Shown here one piece after another: positions 49,077-57,209 of a stretch of DNA of 64,000 bases; position 1 is the stretch's first letter; each line of letters starts with the position of its first letter. The stretch is taken from the NCBI GenBank assembly GCA_049515135.1, contig JBEKUJ010000013.1, positions 1 through 64,000 on the forward strand. Reading direction: 5' to 3'. The notes under the pieces were generated by a model. That model was given only the letters and a program-made list of their open reading frames with translations. It ran no database searches and was not told the origin of the DNA. The DNA comes from Fen-1364 sp049515135. GTDB lineage: Bacteria; Spirochaetota; Spirochaetia; SZUA-6; Fen-1364. The position numbers were made by a program, and so were the translations under genes.

Positions 49077-51356
49077 TCAGAAGTTAGCCGCGCTCTTCCT
49101 TTCAGCCCTGGAGAATCCACCGCGCTTTGAGAACCAGAACGAGCCGAGAATAATGACCACGCACGCGGCTCCGGCAATTGCAACACCGACCGACATTGTC
49201 AGGGAGATGAGCAAAGGCGCGGCAAGCAGGGAGACGAGGTTGATAACCTTGATCATGGGGTTGAGCGCGGGGCCCGATGTGTCTTTCAAGGGGTCTCCGA
49301 CTGTGTCTCCGATGACCGACGCTTTGTGAGCCTCTGAGCCCTTGCCGCCATACAGCCCGTCTTCGATTGTCTTCTTTGCGTTGTCCCATGCGCCGCCCGA
49401 AGTGGCCATGAAGACGGCCAGCAGCTGTCCTGAAACGATGACGCCGGCAAGGAACCCGCCCAGCGCCTCAACGTGGAGAAGGAGCCCGACGGCGATGGGG
49501 GAGAGAACGGCAATCAGGGCCAACGGGATGAGCTCCCGCTGGGCCGCAGAGGTGCACAGGGACACCGTCTGGCCGTAGTCAGGCTTCACCTTGCCCTCCA
49601 GAAGGCCGGGGATCCTGAACTGGCGCCGCACTTCCTCCACAATGAGGCCGGCCGCGCGTGCAACCGAGTTCACGGTGAGGGAGGAGAACAACCAGGGAAT
49701 TGTGCCGCCGATGAGCATGCCGATGAAGACATTGGGCACCGAGACCCGTATGCCGGTAGCCAGAAGCCACGTCTCCTTTGCAAACCCGAGCGTCTTCTGG
49801 ACCAGGGACACGTCAGTGAGGAAGGACCCGAACAGCGACACCGCCGCGATGACGGCGGAACCGATTGCCACGCCCTTGGTTATGGCCTTCGTGGTGTTCC
49901 CCACCGCATCGAGGTCAGCCATGATCTGGCGCGCCTTCTGGTCCAGCCCTGCCATCTCTCCGATTCCGTTGGCATTGTCCGAGATGGGGCCGAAGGAGTC
50001 CATGGCCACGTTGTTGCCCGTCAGGGTCAGCATCCCGATACCGGTCATTGCCACTCCATAAAGGACATACGTGACGTCCTTGCCCCAGTAGATGAGAACT
50101 GCGGCAAGGATGGTCAGGGCGATCACGATGGCCTGCCAGACAGTTGCCTCGAACCCGACCACGAGCCCACGCAGGATGACCGTGGCGGGGCCAGTTCGGG
50201 TGGCGTTGGCAATGTCCTTGACCGGCTTGTGATGCGTGTCGGTGAAGTACTTGGTCAGCTCGTCCAGCGCGATTGCCAGCACGATACCGACGCCCACGGA
50301 GAGAAATGCGCGCCATTCATGCATGTAGAACATGGCAAGGAAGAAAAACGCGACCATGGAAATAGCAGCCGATGAGTAGAACCCCCGGTTTATGGAGGAG
50401 AGGGCGTTCTCGTTCCCACCCCCCTTCCTGCCTCTCACGAGGTACGTGCCGACGATTGAGGAAAGCACGCCGATCCCGCGCACAAGGAGCGGGAAGATGA
50501 TCCACTTCAGGTCGCCTGTCAGGAAGACAAGCGCTACACCGAGGATCAGACCCGAGACGATTGTCACCTCGTAGGACTCGAAGATGTCCGCGGCCATTCC
50601 CGCGCAGTCACCGACGTTGTCCCCGACAAGGTCCGCAATGACCGCCGCGTTGCGCGGATCGTCCTCCGGCATGCCGGCCTCGACCTTGCCGACGAGGTCA
50701 GCGCCGACGTCTGCCGCCTTGGTGTAGATCCCGCCGCCCACCCTCATGAAAAGGGCAAGGAGCGTTCCTCCGAAGCCGAAGCCCAGAAGGGCATCCGGTG
50801 CGTCCATTCCCATGTAAAGGAAGATGGCCGTTCCGCCCAGGAGCCCCAGGCCGTCAGTGAGCATCCCGGTGATGGTCCCCGACCTGTAAGCGATCTTCAG
50901 CGCGTCGGCGAAACTAGTGCGCGCGGCCGATGCAACGCGGACGTTTCCCTGGACAGCCATTCGCATTCCGAACTGTCCGACAAGAAGGGAAAAGACTGCA
51001 CCCATGATGAACGCTATGGCCCGGGCAAATCCGACGAGCAGCCTGATCTGCCCGTCCGAGTAGCCCGCAAACCGGGCGTTCGCCGCCTCGCTGGGAGCCA
51101 CGAGGTACACGGAGAAGAACAGGACCACCGTCAGGACGATGATCAGCGGGATGATGGTCCGCAATTGCCTCCCCAAGTACGCGTCCGCACCTTCGCGGAT
51201 TGCGTTCCAGATGAGCTGCATCTGCGAGCTGCCTTTGTCGTAGCGCAGAACCTGCCTTCGCAGAAGGAGCGCGTAGAGCAGACCGAGGACGGCGATGCCG
51301 AGCACCACCCACAGGGATACGCTCTCGAACATGGTTGCGTTGGACAGATGGGACAT
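49077..51356 (-). CDS. hppA: Membrane H+-pyrophosphatase, probably K+-independent
   Basis: A 759-residue, about 16-helix primary pump that uses PPi hydrolysis to move protons (or Na+). Substrate motifs: AADVGADLVGKVEAGMPEDD, VIADLVGDNVGDCAGMAADIFESYE, SFGPISDNANGIGEM and SVIGDTVGDPLKDTSGPALN. The block AVGNTTKAITKGVAIGSA has Lys where K+-dependent pumps have Ala, indicating K+-independent H+ pumping; this follows a published family rule. GGAGG precedes ATG 51356. A TTGACA-17-TAGTCT promoter lies about 115 bases upstream. Confidence 0.95.
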   Translation of the reverse strand: MSHLSNATMFESVSLWVVLGIAVLGLLYALLLRRQVLRYDKGSSQMQLIWNAIREGADAYLGRQLRTIIPLIIVLTVVLFFSVYLVAPSEAANARFAGYSDGQIRLLVGFARAIAFIMGAVFSLLVGQFGMRMAVQGNVRVASAARTSFADALKIAYRSGTITGMLTDGLGLLGGTAIFLYMGMDAPDALLGFGFGGTLLALFMRVGGGIYTKAADVGADLVGKVEAGMPEDDPRNAAVIADLVGDNVGDCAGMAADIFESYEVTIVSGLILGVALVFLTGDLKWIIFPLLVRGIGVLSSIVGTYLVRGRKGGGNENALSSINRGFYSSAAISMVAFFFLAMFYMHEWRAFLSVGVGIVLAIALDELTKYFTDTHHKPVKDIANATRTGPATVILRGLVVGFEATVWQAIVIALTILAAVLIYWGKDVTYVLYGVAMTGIGMLTLTGNNVAMDSFGPISDNANGIGEMAGLDQKARQIMADLDAVGNTTKAITKGVAIGSAVIAAVSLFGSFLTDVSLVQKTLGFAKETWLLATGIRVSVPNVFIGMLIGGTIPWLFSSLTVNSVARAAGLIVEEVRRQFRIPGLLEGKVKPDYGQTVSLCTSAAQRELIPLALIAVLSPIAVGLLLHVEALGGFLAGVIVSGQLLAVFMATSGGAWDNAKKTIEDGLYGGKGSEAHKASVIGDTVGDPLKDTSGPALNPMIKVINLVSLLAAPLLISLTMSVGVAIAGAACVVIILGSFWFSKRGGFSRAERKSAANF

Positions 51357-51471
51357 GAGAATTCCTCCACTCGACGCCGAATGCGGCTTGAAAATGCGGG
51401 AGTCTGCTGTGAAACAGGAGCTCTTGGTTTCCGCGCCGGCGCGTACGAACGGCGATCAAAGAACCCATGGT

Positions 51472-51500
51472 AGACTATGGAAAGAAATAGCGCATGTCAA
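51472..51500 (-). promoter_or_regulatory. Possible hppA promoter
   Basis: A perfect TTGACA on the minus strand (51495-51500), a 17-base spacer and TAGTCT (51472-51477). It would give a leader of about 110 bases. The -10 is weak. Confidence 0.4.
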
Positions 51501-51525
51501 GTGAGAAGGAAGAAAAATCGCGGCC

Positions 51526-51554
51526 TCGACAGCATCCGGCGCCCCGACTATACT
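51526..51554 (+). promoter_or_regulatory. Promoter of the 51584-54231 cluster
   Basis: TCGACA (51526-51531), 17-base spacer, TATACT (51549-51554), then AAGGAGG (51572-51578) and the ATG at 51584. This is the best sigma70-type promoter seen here and drives a normal leadered mRNA. Confidence 0.6.
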
Positions 51555-51583
51555 GAAGCCGAGCCACGAACAAGGAGGCAGAT

Positions 51584-52099
51584 ATGGAGGGACGGTCGAA
51601 ATCCGCCATCGTCGTGGGGGTAATCCTCATCGCGCTGGGGGTGTTCTTCCTCGTCACACGCTTTGCGCCGGGCTTCTTCGGCACGTTCTCCTGGCCGTAC
51701 ATCATCATCGGCGTCGGGATCGTTTTCCTGGTCGTCGCGCTCGCGACCTGGACCCCCGGACTGGTCGTGCCCGCCTGCGTCATTGGCGGCATCGGCGGCA
51801 TCCTGTACTGGCAGAACCAGACCGGCGCGTGGGATACCTGGTCCTACGCGTGGGCGCTGATCCCGGCCTTCAGCGGCGTGGGTGTGTTCCTCAATGAGAC
51901 CATGGAAGGGCGTCCCATCAAGGGGATCGTCGATGGAGGATGGCCTGTCCTCATCGGCCTGCTCCTTTTCTTCCTCTTCGGCTCGTTCTTCGGCCGTCTT
52001 CCCTGGCTCGGCCCCTGGTGGGCCATCGTGCTCATCGTGATCGGCGTGCTCGTCCTTCTGCGTCCCCTGGTCCGCAGGGGCAGGAGCCAGAAGCAATGA
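51584..52099 (+). CDS. Small membrane protein of the LiaI/DUF5668 type
   Basis: A 171-residue inner-membrane protein with about six short helices in three pairs: AIVVGVILIALGVFFLVTRF, WPYIIIGVGIVFLVVALA, LVVPACVIGGIGGILYW, and further WPVLIGLLLFFLFGSFF and WWAIVLIVIGVLVLLRPLV. Helix pairs with a short Trp-Pro spacing (FSWPYIIIG, GGWPVLIG) are typical of LiaI/LiaF-type transmembrane repeats of envelope-stress systems. AAGGAGG precedes the ATG. Next gene starts in ATGA. Confidence 0.7.
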   Translation: MEGRSKSAIVVGVILIALGVFFLVTRFAPGFFGTFSWPYIIIGVGIVFLVVALATWTPGLVVPACVIGGIGGILYWQNQTGAWDTWSYAWALIPAFSGVGVFLNETMEGRPIKGIVDGGWPVLIGLLLFFLFGSFFGRLPWLGPWWAIVLIVIGVLVLLRPLVRRGRSQKQ

Positions 52100-52899
52100 G
52101 ACGCTGGAGCGCAGTCGTCGGGATCATCCTTGTCTTGATCGGCATCTCTGCCATCCTGCAGGTCGTTTTCGGCATCGGATGGATCTTCTGGCCCCTTATC
52201 CTGATCGGCGCGGGGCTCTGGCTCATCTCGGGGTTTTCCCGGGGAAGCCCGGGCCACCTTGCCCATGAGCAGGCGTCCATTCCGCTCGAAGGAGCCAGAC
52301 AGGCCACCGTAACGGTGCGTCATGGCGCCGGGCGTCTTCTCATTGGAGGCGGACTGGCCGCGGCCAACGACCTGCTCCTTGCAGGCACCTTCGGCGGCGG
52401 GCTGGACGCCTCACGCAGGCGGGAAGGTGACGGCCTGGTGGTGGACATGCGCGTGAAGGACAGGGACGTCTCGCACTACATCTTCCCGTGGACACGGGGA
52501 TGGGCGGGTCTCCTGGACTGGGACTTCACGCTGGCAACAGGGGTCCCGCTCTCGCTGAACCTGGAAACCGGCGCAAGCGAAAGCAGGCTCAGCCTGACGA
52601 ACCTGCAGGTGCGGGAGCTGCGCATCAAGACCGGAGCGAGCTCCACGACCGTGGATCTTCCTTCATCTGCCGGCTTCACGCGCGTGCTGGTGGAATCCGG
52701 GGCGGCCGCAGTCCGCCTGAGGGTTCCCCAGGGAGTGTCAGCGTCCATCCAGGTGCGCAGCGCGCTGGCCGGCATCCATGTGGACAGGTCCCGCTTCCCC
52801 CAGGCCGGCAGCGGCTACCGCTCTGCCGATTACGAAAGCGCCGCCAACAAAGTCGAAATCTTCGTGGAAACCGGGGTGGGGTCGATCGACATTTTCTGA
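52096..52899 (+). CDS. LiaF-like membrane-anchored 'toastrack' protein
   Basis: A 267-residue protein with two N-terminal helices (WSAVVGIILVLIGISAIL, IFWPLILIGAGLWLI) followed by a beta-solenoid-like outer domain. The repeats LSLNLETGASESRLSLTNLQVRELRIKTGASSTTVDLP and VEIFVETGVGSIDIF fit the DUF4097/LiaF C-terminal fold, which faces the envelope. It is coupled to the preceding membrane gene and resembles cell-envelope stress modules, though no histidine kinase adjoins. Confidence 0.75.
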   Translation: MRRWSAVVGIILVLIGISAILQVVFGIGWIFWPLILIGAGLWLISGFSRGSPGHLAHEQASIPLEGARQATVTVRHGAGRLLIGGGLAAANDLLLAGTFGGGLDASRRREGDGLVVDMRVKDRDVSHYIFPWTRGWAGLLDWDFTLATGVPLSLNLETGASESRLSLTNLQVRELRIKTGASSTTVDLPSSAGFTRVLVESGAAAVRLRVPQGVSASIQVRSALAGIHVDRSRFPQAGSGYRSADYESAANKVEIFVETGVGSIDIF

Positions 52900-52917
52900 A
52901 GTATCTTTGCCTCTACG

Positions 52918-54231
52918 ATGAGGCGAAGAGCGGGTCCGGTTCCCCTTCTGTGCCTTGCGCTGGCCTGCGTCCTGACATCCTGCCATGTACGCGGCGCACA
53001 GAGAAGTGAAAGCCCTCTGCTGAAGTTCCTGGAGAGGAGATCCGGGCTCATCAGTTTCGTCGCTCCTGACGGGAACGTTCATGTCATCGACCAGGCCGGT
53101 GCGGGAAACAGGGCCCTGACTGACGATGCCGGCGCCCGTGCCGGGACATCCGTGCTCTACACGGCCGTGACGTGGTCTCCGGACGGCAAACAGATTGCCT
53201 TCGCCCGGCTTGCCCTCGCCTCGGACGCAGTCTCGGATGCCTCTCTGTACACGGCCCGGCCGCGGGGCAGCAGCAGCGTTCGTGTGTTCACTTCTCCACG
53301 CATCATACCCTTCTACCTTTCCTGGTCTCCTGACTCCCGAAGGATAAGCCTTCTCTCACAGGTCAAGGGTGAAGCCGACCTGGAGCTGGGAGTCTCCCCG
53401 GCCGGAAAGGATGAGGGGTATACCGCCGTGGACCGGGGGGCACCCTACTACTGGGACTGGCTTGCCGACAGCGCTACCATCGCAGCGCATGCGAACGCGC
53501 AGCTCGGCGGTTCCATGGGTGAACGACTCTCCCTGATCGCCCTTGATCCCGTACCGGGCAGAACCGATGTGCCGGTCCAGACAGATCTCTTCCAGGCCCC
53601 GAATGTCACACCGGATGGAAAAAGCATCGTCTACGTCAGCGGAAACCGCGACAACTTCGACCTGCACCTGCGGAGGCTCGACGGATCGGCCGAGCGCATT
53701 ATTGCGTCGGACGCGGGTACCGCTTATTTTGCTCTTTCAGGAGACGGGAAACGACTGGCGTACCTTGCGGCGCTCAGCGTGCAGCCGGTACCGCAGGGAA
53801 CCCTCACCATCGTCTCCGTTGCGGGAACCTCGGTGCCCGTAAAACTGACGGAAGCCCCGGTGCTCGGGTTTTTCTGGGCTCCTGACGGCAGGAAGCTCGC
53901 GTTCATAACGCCGGACTCTTCCGGCCCTCTGGACACCATGTTTCAGAACAGTGAAAACCAGCTGAACCTCAGGCTGGTGGGCTGCGACGTCCAAACGGCA
54001 AAAACGTGGACAATCGCCCGGTTCCCGGCGACCAGGGGGCTGCTCACCATCCTTCCCTTTTTTGACCAGTACCAGAGGTCAGTCACCATCTGGTCTCCCG
54101 ACAGCAGGTACACCGTATTCACGGCCATCTCATCGCAGGGCGAGCCGGCAGTGTACGTTGCTCACGCGGACGGCAGCGTCAAACCGAGGTTCCTGACCGC
54201 CGGAGACTCGGCGTTCTGGTCACGGAAGTAG
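52918..54231 (+). CDS. TolB-like WD40/beta-propeller lipoprotein
   Basis: A 437-residue exported protein. MRRRAGPVPLLCLALACVLTSC ends in a type II lipobox. The mature part repeats TolB-like blades: VTWSPDGKQIAFARL, LSWSPDSRRISLLS, VTPDGKSIVYVSGNRDNFDLHLRRLDG, LSGDGKRLAYLA, WAPDGRKLAFITPDSSG and IWSPDSRYTVFTAISS. Six to seven blades are apparent. It lacks TolB's N-terminal domain and may be a surface or periplasmic scaffold. A TATCTT hexamer sits 10 bases before the ATG. It probably joins the two envelope genes upstream. Confidence 0.82.
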   Translation: MRRRAGPVPLLCLALACVLTSCHVRGAQRSESPLLKFLERRSGLISFVAPDGNVHVIDQAGAGNRALTDDAGARAGTSVLYTAVTWSPDGKQIAFARLALASDAVSDASLYTARPRGSSSVRVFTSPRIIPFYLSWSPDSRRISLLSQVKGEADLELGVSPAGKDEGYTAVDRGAPYYWDWLADSATIAAHANAQLGGSMGERLSLIALDPVPGRTDVPVQTDLFQAPNVTPDGKSIVYVSGNRDNFDLHLRRLDGSAERIIASDAGTAYFALSGDGKRLAYLAALSVQPVPQGTLTIVSVAGTSVPVKLTEAPVLGFFWAPDGRKLAFITPDSSGPLDTMFQNSENQLNLRLVGCDVQTAKTWTIARFPATRGLLTILPFFDQYQRSVTIWSPDSRYTVFTAISSQGEPAVYVAHADGSVKPRFLTAGDSAFWSRK

Positions 54232-54257
54232 GGGACAGGACAGAGGATCGGCGGCGG

Positions 54258-55163
54258 CTATTTCTTTTCCAGGAAGGTGCCGTCGCGAAGCTGGGCGTAC
54301 GCCTGGCGCAGCTCTTCCGGGGTGTTCATCACGATGGGACCCTGCCACGCCACCGGCTCGCCGATTGGCTTTCCTGAGACTAGCAGGAAACGGATCCCTT
54401 CCTCTCCCGCCTGGACCGTGACCTCGTCCCCGGAATCGAAGAGCACAAGGGAACGGTTTTCAGCCACGATGCCCGCATCCCCTGCTTCCGGTCCCACGTA
54501 CTCTGTCGCCACGGGACGGGGACCGGAGGCGTTCATGAACCTGCCGGAGCCTGCAAAGATATAGGCAAAAGCGTGGCGGGACGTCTCTACGGGAATTGAC
54601 TTCCTGTGGTTGGGCGGGACCGAAACGTCGATGTAGTGGGGCTCCGAAGCCACTCCGACAACAGGACCGGCGGCTCCCCAAAGGGAGCCGCAAACGACGC
54701 GGACCCGGGTTCCATCGTCATCGGTGACCTCGGGGATGTCTGCCGCATGGACCTCCTGGTACCGGGGGTCAGTCATCTTCAGGGACGAGGGCAGGTTGGA
54801 CCAGAGTTGAAACCCGTGCATCCTGCCCTTCGGATCGCCTTTGGGCATCTCCTGGTGGATGATGCCGCGGCCCGCGGTCATCCATTGCACGTCCCCTTCC
54901 GAGATCGTTCCCGTGTTTCCCATGCTGTCGCCGTGGTCCACGGTTCCGGACAGGACGTACGTGATGGTCTCTATTCCGCGATGCGGATGCCACGGGAACC
55001 CCGCCAGGTAGTCCTGGGGGCGATCGTTTCTGAAATCGTCCAGAAGGAGAAACGGGTCGAAGCTCTCCGCGTCCCCGAACCCGAAAGCCCGGCGCAGCCT
55101 GACCCCGGCGCCTTCGATGGTGGGCTGGGCGGTGATGAGATCCTTGACCGGTCGAATTGACAT
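54258..55163 (-). CDS. Pirin-family bicupin protein
   Basis: A 301-residue bicupin. The metal site of the first cupin is FPWHPHRGIETITYVLSGTVDHGDSMG with GRGIIHQEMP (His, His, His, Glu). DPFLLLDDFRNDRPQDY precedes it and the C-terminal cupin is DVSVPPNHRKSIPVETSRHAFAYIFAG. Bacterial pirins are quercetinase-like or regulatory iron proteins. A TATATT lies nine bases before the ATG. Converges with the propeller lipoprotein gene. Confidence 0.9.
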   Translation of the reverse strand: MSIRPVKDLITAQPTIEGAGVRLRRAFGFGDAESFDPFLLLDDFRNDRPQDYLAGFPWHPHRGIETITYVLSGTVDHGDSMGNTGTISEGDVQWMTAGRGIIHQEMPKGDPKGRMHGFQLWSNLPSSLKMTDPRYQEVHAADIPEVTDDDGTRVRVVCGSLWGAAGPVVGVASEPHYIDVSVPPNHRKSIPVETSRHAFAYIFAGSGRFMNASGPRPVATEYVGPEAGDAGIVAENRSLVLFDSGDEVTVQAGEEGIRFLLVSGKPIGEPVAWQGPIVMNTPEELRQAYAQLRDGTFLEKK

Positions 55164-55254
55164 GACCTCTTCAATATACCAAGGGCGTCAAGCATGGTAC
55201 GCCCGCCCTGCCGGCTGTATAGTAGCCAATCCTGATCCAACCGGAGGTCCAGCA

Positions 55255-57000
55255 ATGAAGCGAAACGCCTTCCTCATCCTCGGTGTGGCCCTGGTCATCG
55301 CGGCGGGCGTCGTCGGGTGGCTCGTCCAGACTGACGGCGGAAGGGTTGCTGTCCGCGACGTTCGGTTCATTGGCACCAACGGGACCCGCATGAGCGCCCT
55401 CCTGTACGTGCCCAGGACCGCAACGGCAAAAACCCCGGCCCCGGGTATCCTTGCCGTCCACGGGTACATCAACTCCCGGGAGACGCAGTCGGGCTTTGCC
55501 ATCGAGCTTGCCCGGCGCGGCTACGTTGTCCTGGCGCTGGACCAGACCGGACACGGCTATTCAGACCCACCGGCGTTCGCCAACGGGTTTGGCGGCCCTG
55601 ACGGGCTGAAGTTCCTCAGGTCCCTCGACATCGTTGACAAGGACAACATCGGCCTGGAAGGGCACTCCATGGGCGGTTGGACCTTCCTCGCCGCCGCAGC
55701 TGTCATGCCGGACGCCTACAGATCCGCCGTGCTGGAAGGATCGTCGACAGGGGCGCCGTTTGCTGCTGAAGGCAGCCCGACCTGGCCGAAAAACCTGGCA
55801 GTTGTCTACAGCAGGTACGACGAGTTTTCGGTGCTCATGTGGGGGATCCCGCGCGCGGCAGATGTCGTGAAAAGCGACAAGCTCAAGAAGGTGTTCGGCG
55901 TCACTGACGACATCCAGCCGGGGAAGGTGTACGGCTCGATTGCGGACGGAACAGCCCGCGTTCTGTACACGCCGGTCACGACGCACCCGGGTGACCACAT
56001 CTCCAACGCCGCCATCGGGTACGCCATCGACTGGTTCGGCCAGACTTTGAAGGGAGGAGCTCCGCTTCCCTCAACGGACCAGATCTGGATCTGGAAGGAG
56101 CTGGCGACACTGGTCGGGTTCATCGGGTTCGTGTTCTTCCTCCTGGGGATGGGCCGCGCGCTCCTGGGAACAAAGACCTTTGCCCGCGCAGCTGGCCCCG
56201 TGCCTTCAGTGACCCCGTTCACCGGAGCTGCCTGGTGGATCTGGGCTGCCGTGACTGCGGCCATCCCCGTCGTTTTCTTCTATCTCTTCATGACCCTGGG
56301 TGCCGGGGTCAAGGCGTCATGGTTTTTCCCGCAGACCATCACGAGCCAGATCATGGTCTGGGCCCTCATGAACGGGGCAATCTTCCTGGTGCTGTTCATC
56401 GTCTGGCACATCACCTCCAGCGGAAAACGGGGGGCAAATGCAGCCACCTACGGCCTGGTCAAGCCGGACAAGAGCGGATGGGGGCTGGTCGGCATGGACG
56501 CGCTGTACGCAATTGCCGTGGTTTTCTCTGGATACGTGCTTCTGGCCCTGGCTGATTATTTCTTCAAGATCGATTTCCGCTTCTGGATCCTGGCGCTGAA
56601 GCCTATGAGCTCGCTCCAGTTCGGGATCTTCCTGAGGTACCTGATCCCCTTTGCCGCCTTTTTCCTGATCTCCTCCATGACGCTCAACGCGCAATACCGC
56701 CTGCCCGGCTCAGCGCCGGCTGTCAGGTATTTCGCGAACATGGGAATCATGGCGGGGGGGTTTCTGGTGTTCCTTCTCCTGGAATACATCACCCTCTTTG
56801 CACGCGGCATGCTCCTCAGCGCGGCGCAGCCTCTGAACACCATCGTGGCAATCCAATTCCTGCCGCTCATGATCGTTGCATCGATTTTCTCTACCTGGTT
56901 CTACGAGAAGACCGGCCGGGTATGGGCAGGGGCGTTTGTCAATGCGCTCTTTGTCACGTGGTACATCGTGGCAGGGCAGGCAATTCAGTTCCCGCTGTAA
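55255..57000 (+). CDS. Alpha/beta-hydrolase fused to a multi-helix membrane domain
   Basis: A 581-residue protein. It opens with a signal-anchor helix (FLILGVALVIAAGVVGWLV), then an alpha/beta-hydrolase (about 30-280). ILAVHGYINSRETQSG is the oxyanion strand, GLEGHSMGGWT the nucleophile elbow with Ser, and HPGDHISN the likely catalytic His. Residues about 285-580 hold roughly eight helices, including VGFIGFVFFLLGMGRALL and FLVFLLLEYITLFARGMLL. The fusion suggests a membrane-bound esterase or lipase acting on lipids or envelope molecules. GGAGG precedes ATG 55255; a TATAGT is at 55218-55223. Substrate unknown. Confidence 0.78.
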   Translation: MKRNAFLILGVALVIAAGVVGWLVQTDGGRVAVRDVRFIGTNGTRMSALLYVPRTATAKTPAPGILAVHGYINSRETQSGFAIELARRGYVVLALDQTGHGYSDPPAFANGFGGPDGLKFLRSLDIVDKDNIGLEGHSMGGWTFLAAAAVMPDAYRSAVLEGSSTGAPFAAEGSPTWPKNLAVVYSRYDEFSVLMWGIPRAADVVKSDKLKKVFGVTDDIQPGKVYGSIADGTARVLYTPVTTHPGDHISNAAIGYAIDWFGQTLKGGAPLPSTDQIWIWKELATLVGFIGFVFFLLGMGRALLGTKTFARAAGPVPSVTPFTGAAWWIWAAVTAAIPVVFFYLFMTLGAGVKASWFFPQTITSQIMVWALMNGAIFLVLFIVWHITSSGKRGANAATYGLVKPDKSGWGLVGMDALYAIAVVFSGYVLLALADYFFKIDFRFWILALKPMSSLQFGIFLRYLIPFAAFFLISSMTLNAQYRLPGSAPAVRYFANMGIMAGGFLVFLLLEYITLFARGMLLSAAQPLNTIVAIQFLPLMIVASIFSTWFYEKTGRVWAGAFVNALFVTWYIVAGQAIQFPL

Positions 57001-57020
57001 CGGAAAAGCGGGACGGAATG

Positions 57021-57196
57021 AAGGGCGCGCCGTGCGGCGCGCCCTTTGGCGAGAATCTCCATTTTCGAATGGCTTTTCGAAAATGCAGGTCTCACCAAAG
57101 CGCGGTAACGTACGTTACCGGCGTTTCGTGTGAGATGCGCGCCGGAAAAAGGCCTTGAAATTGGAGATTTGAGCGCGCCGCGTGGCGCGCCCTTTC
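57021..57196. repeat. 176-base imperfect inverted repeat with nested hairpins
   Basis: Between the hydrolase and aminotransferase genes. The centre is the perfect 18-base palindrome CGGTAACGTACGTTACCG (57103-57120). The left arm holds a terminator-like stem AAGGGCGCGCCG/CGGCGCGCCCTT (57021-57046) and a second stem CTTTGGCGAGA/TCTCACCAAAG (57044-57100) around CATTTTCG/CGAAAATG. The right arm mirrors it to about 57196 with GGCGCGCC-type stems. It could be a miniature mobile element, or back-to-back terminators plus a structured RNA. No gene is seen in 57001-57209. Confidence 0.6.
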
Positions 57197-57209
57197 TCTG
57201 CCGAGAGCC

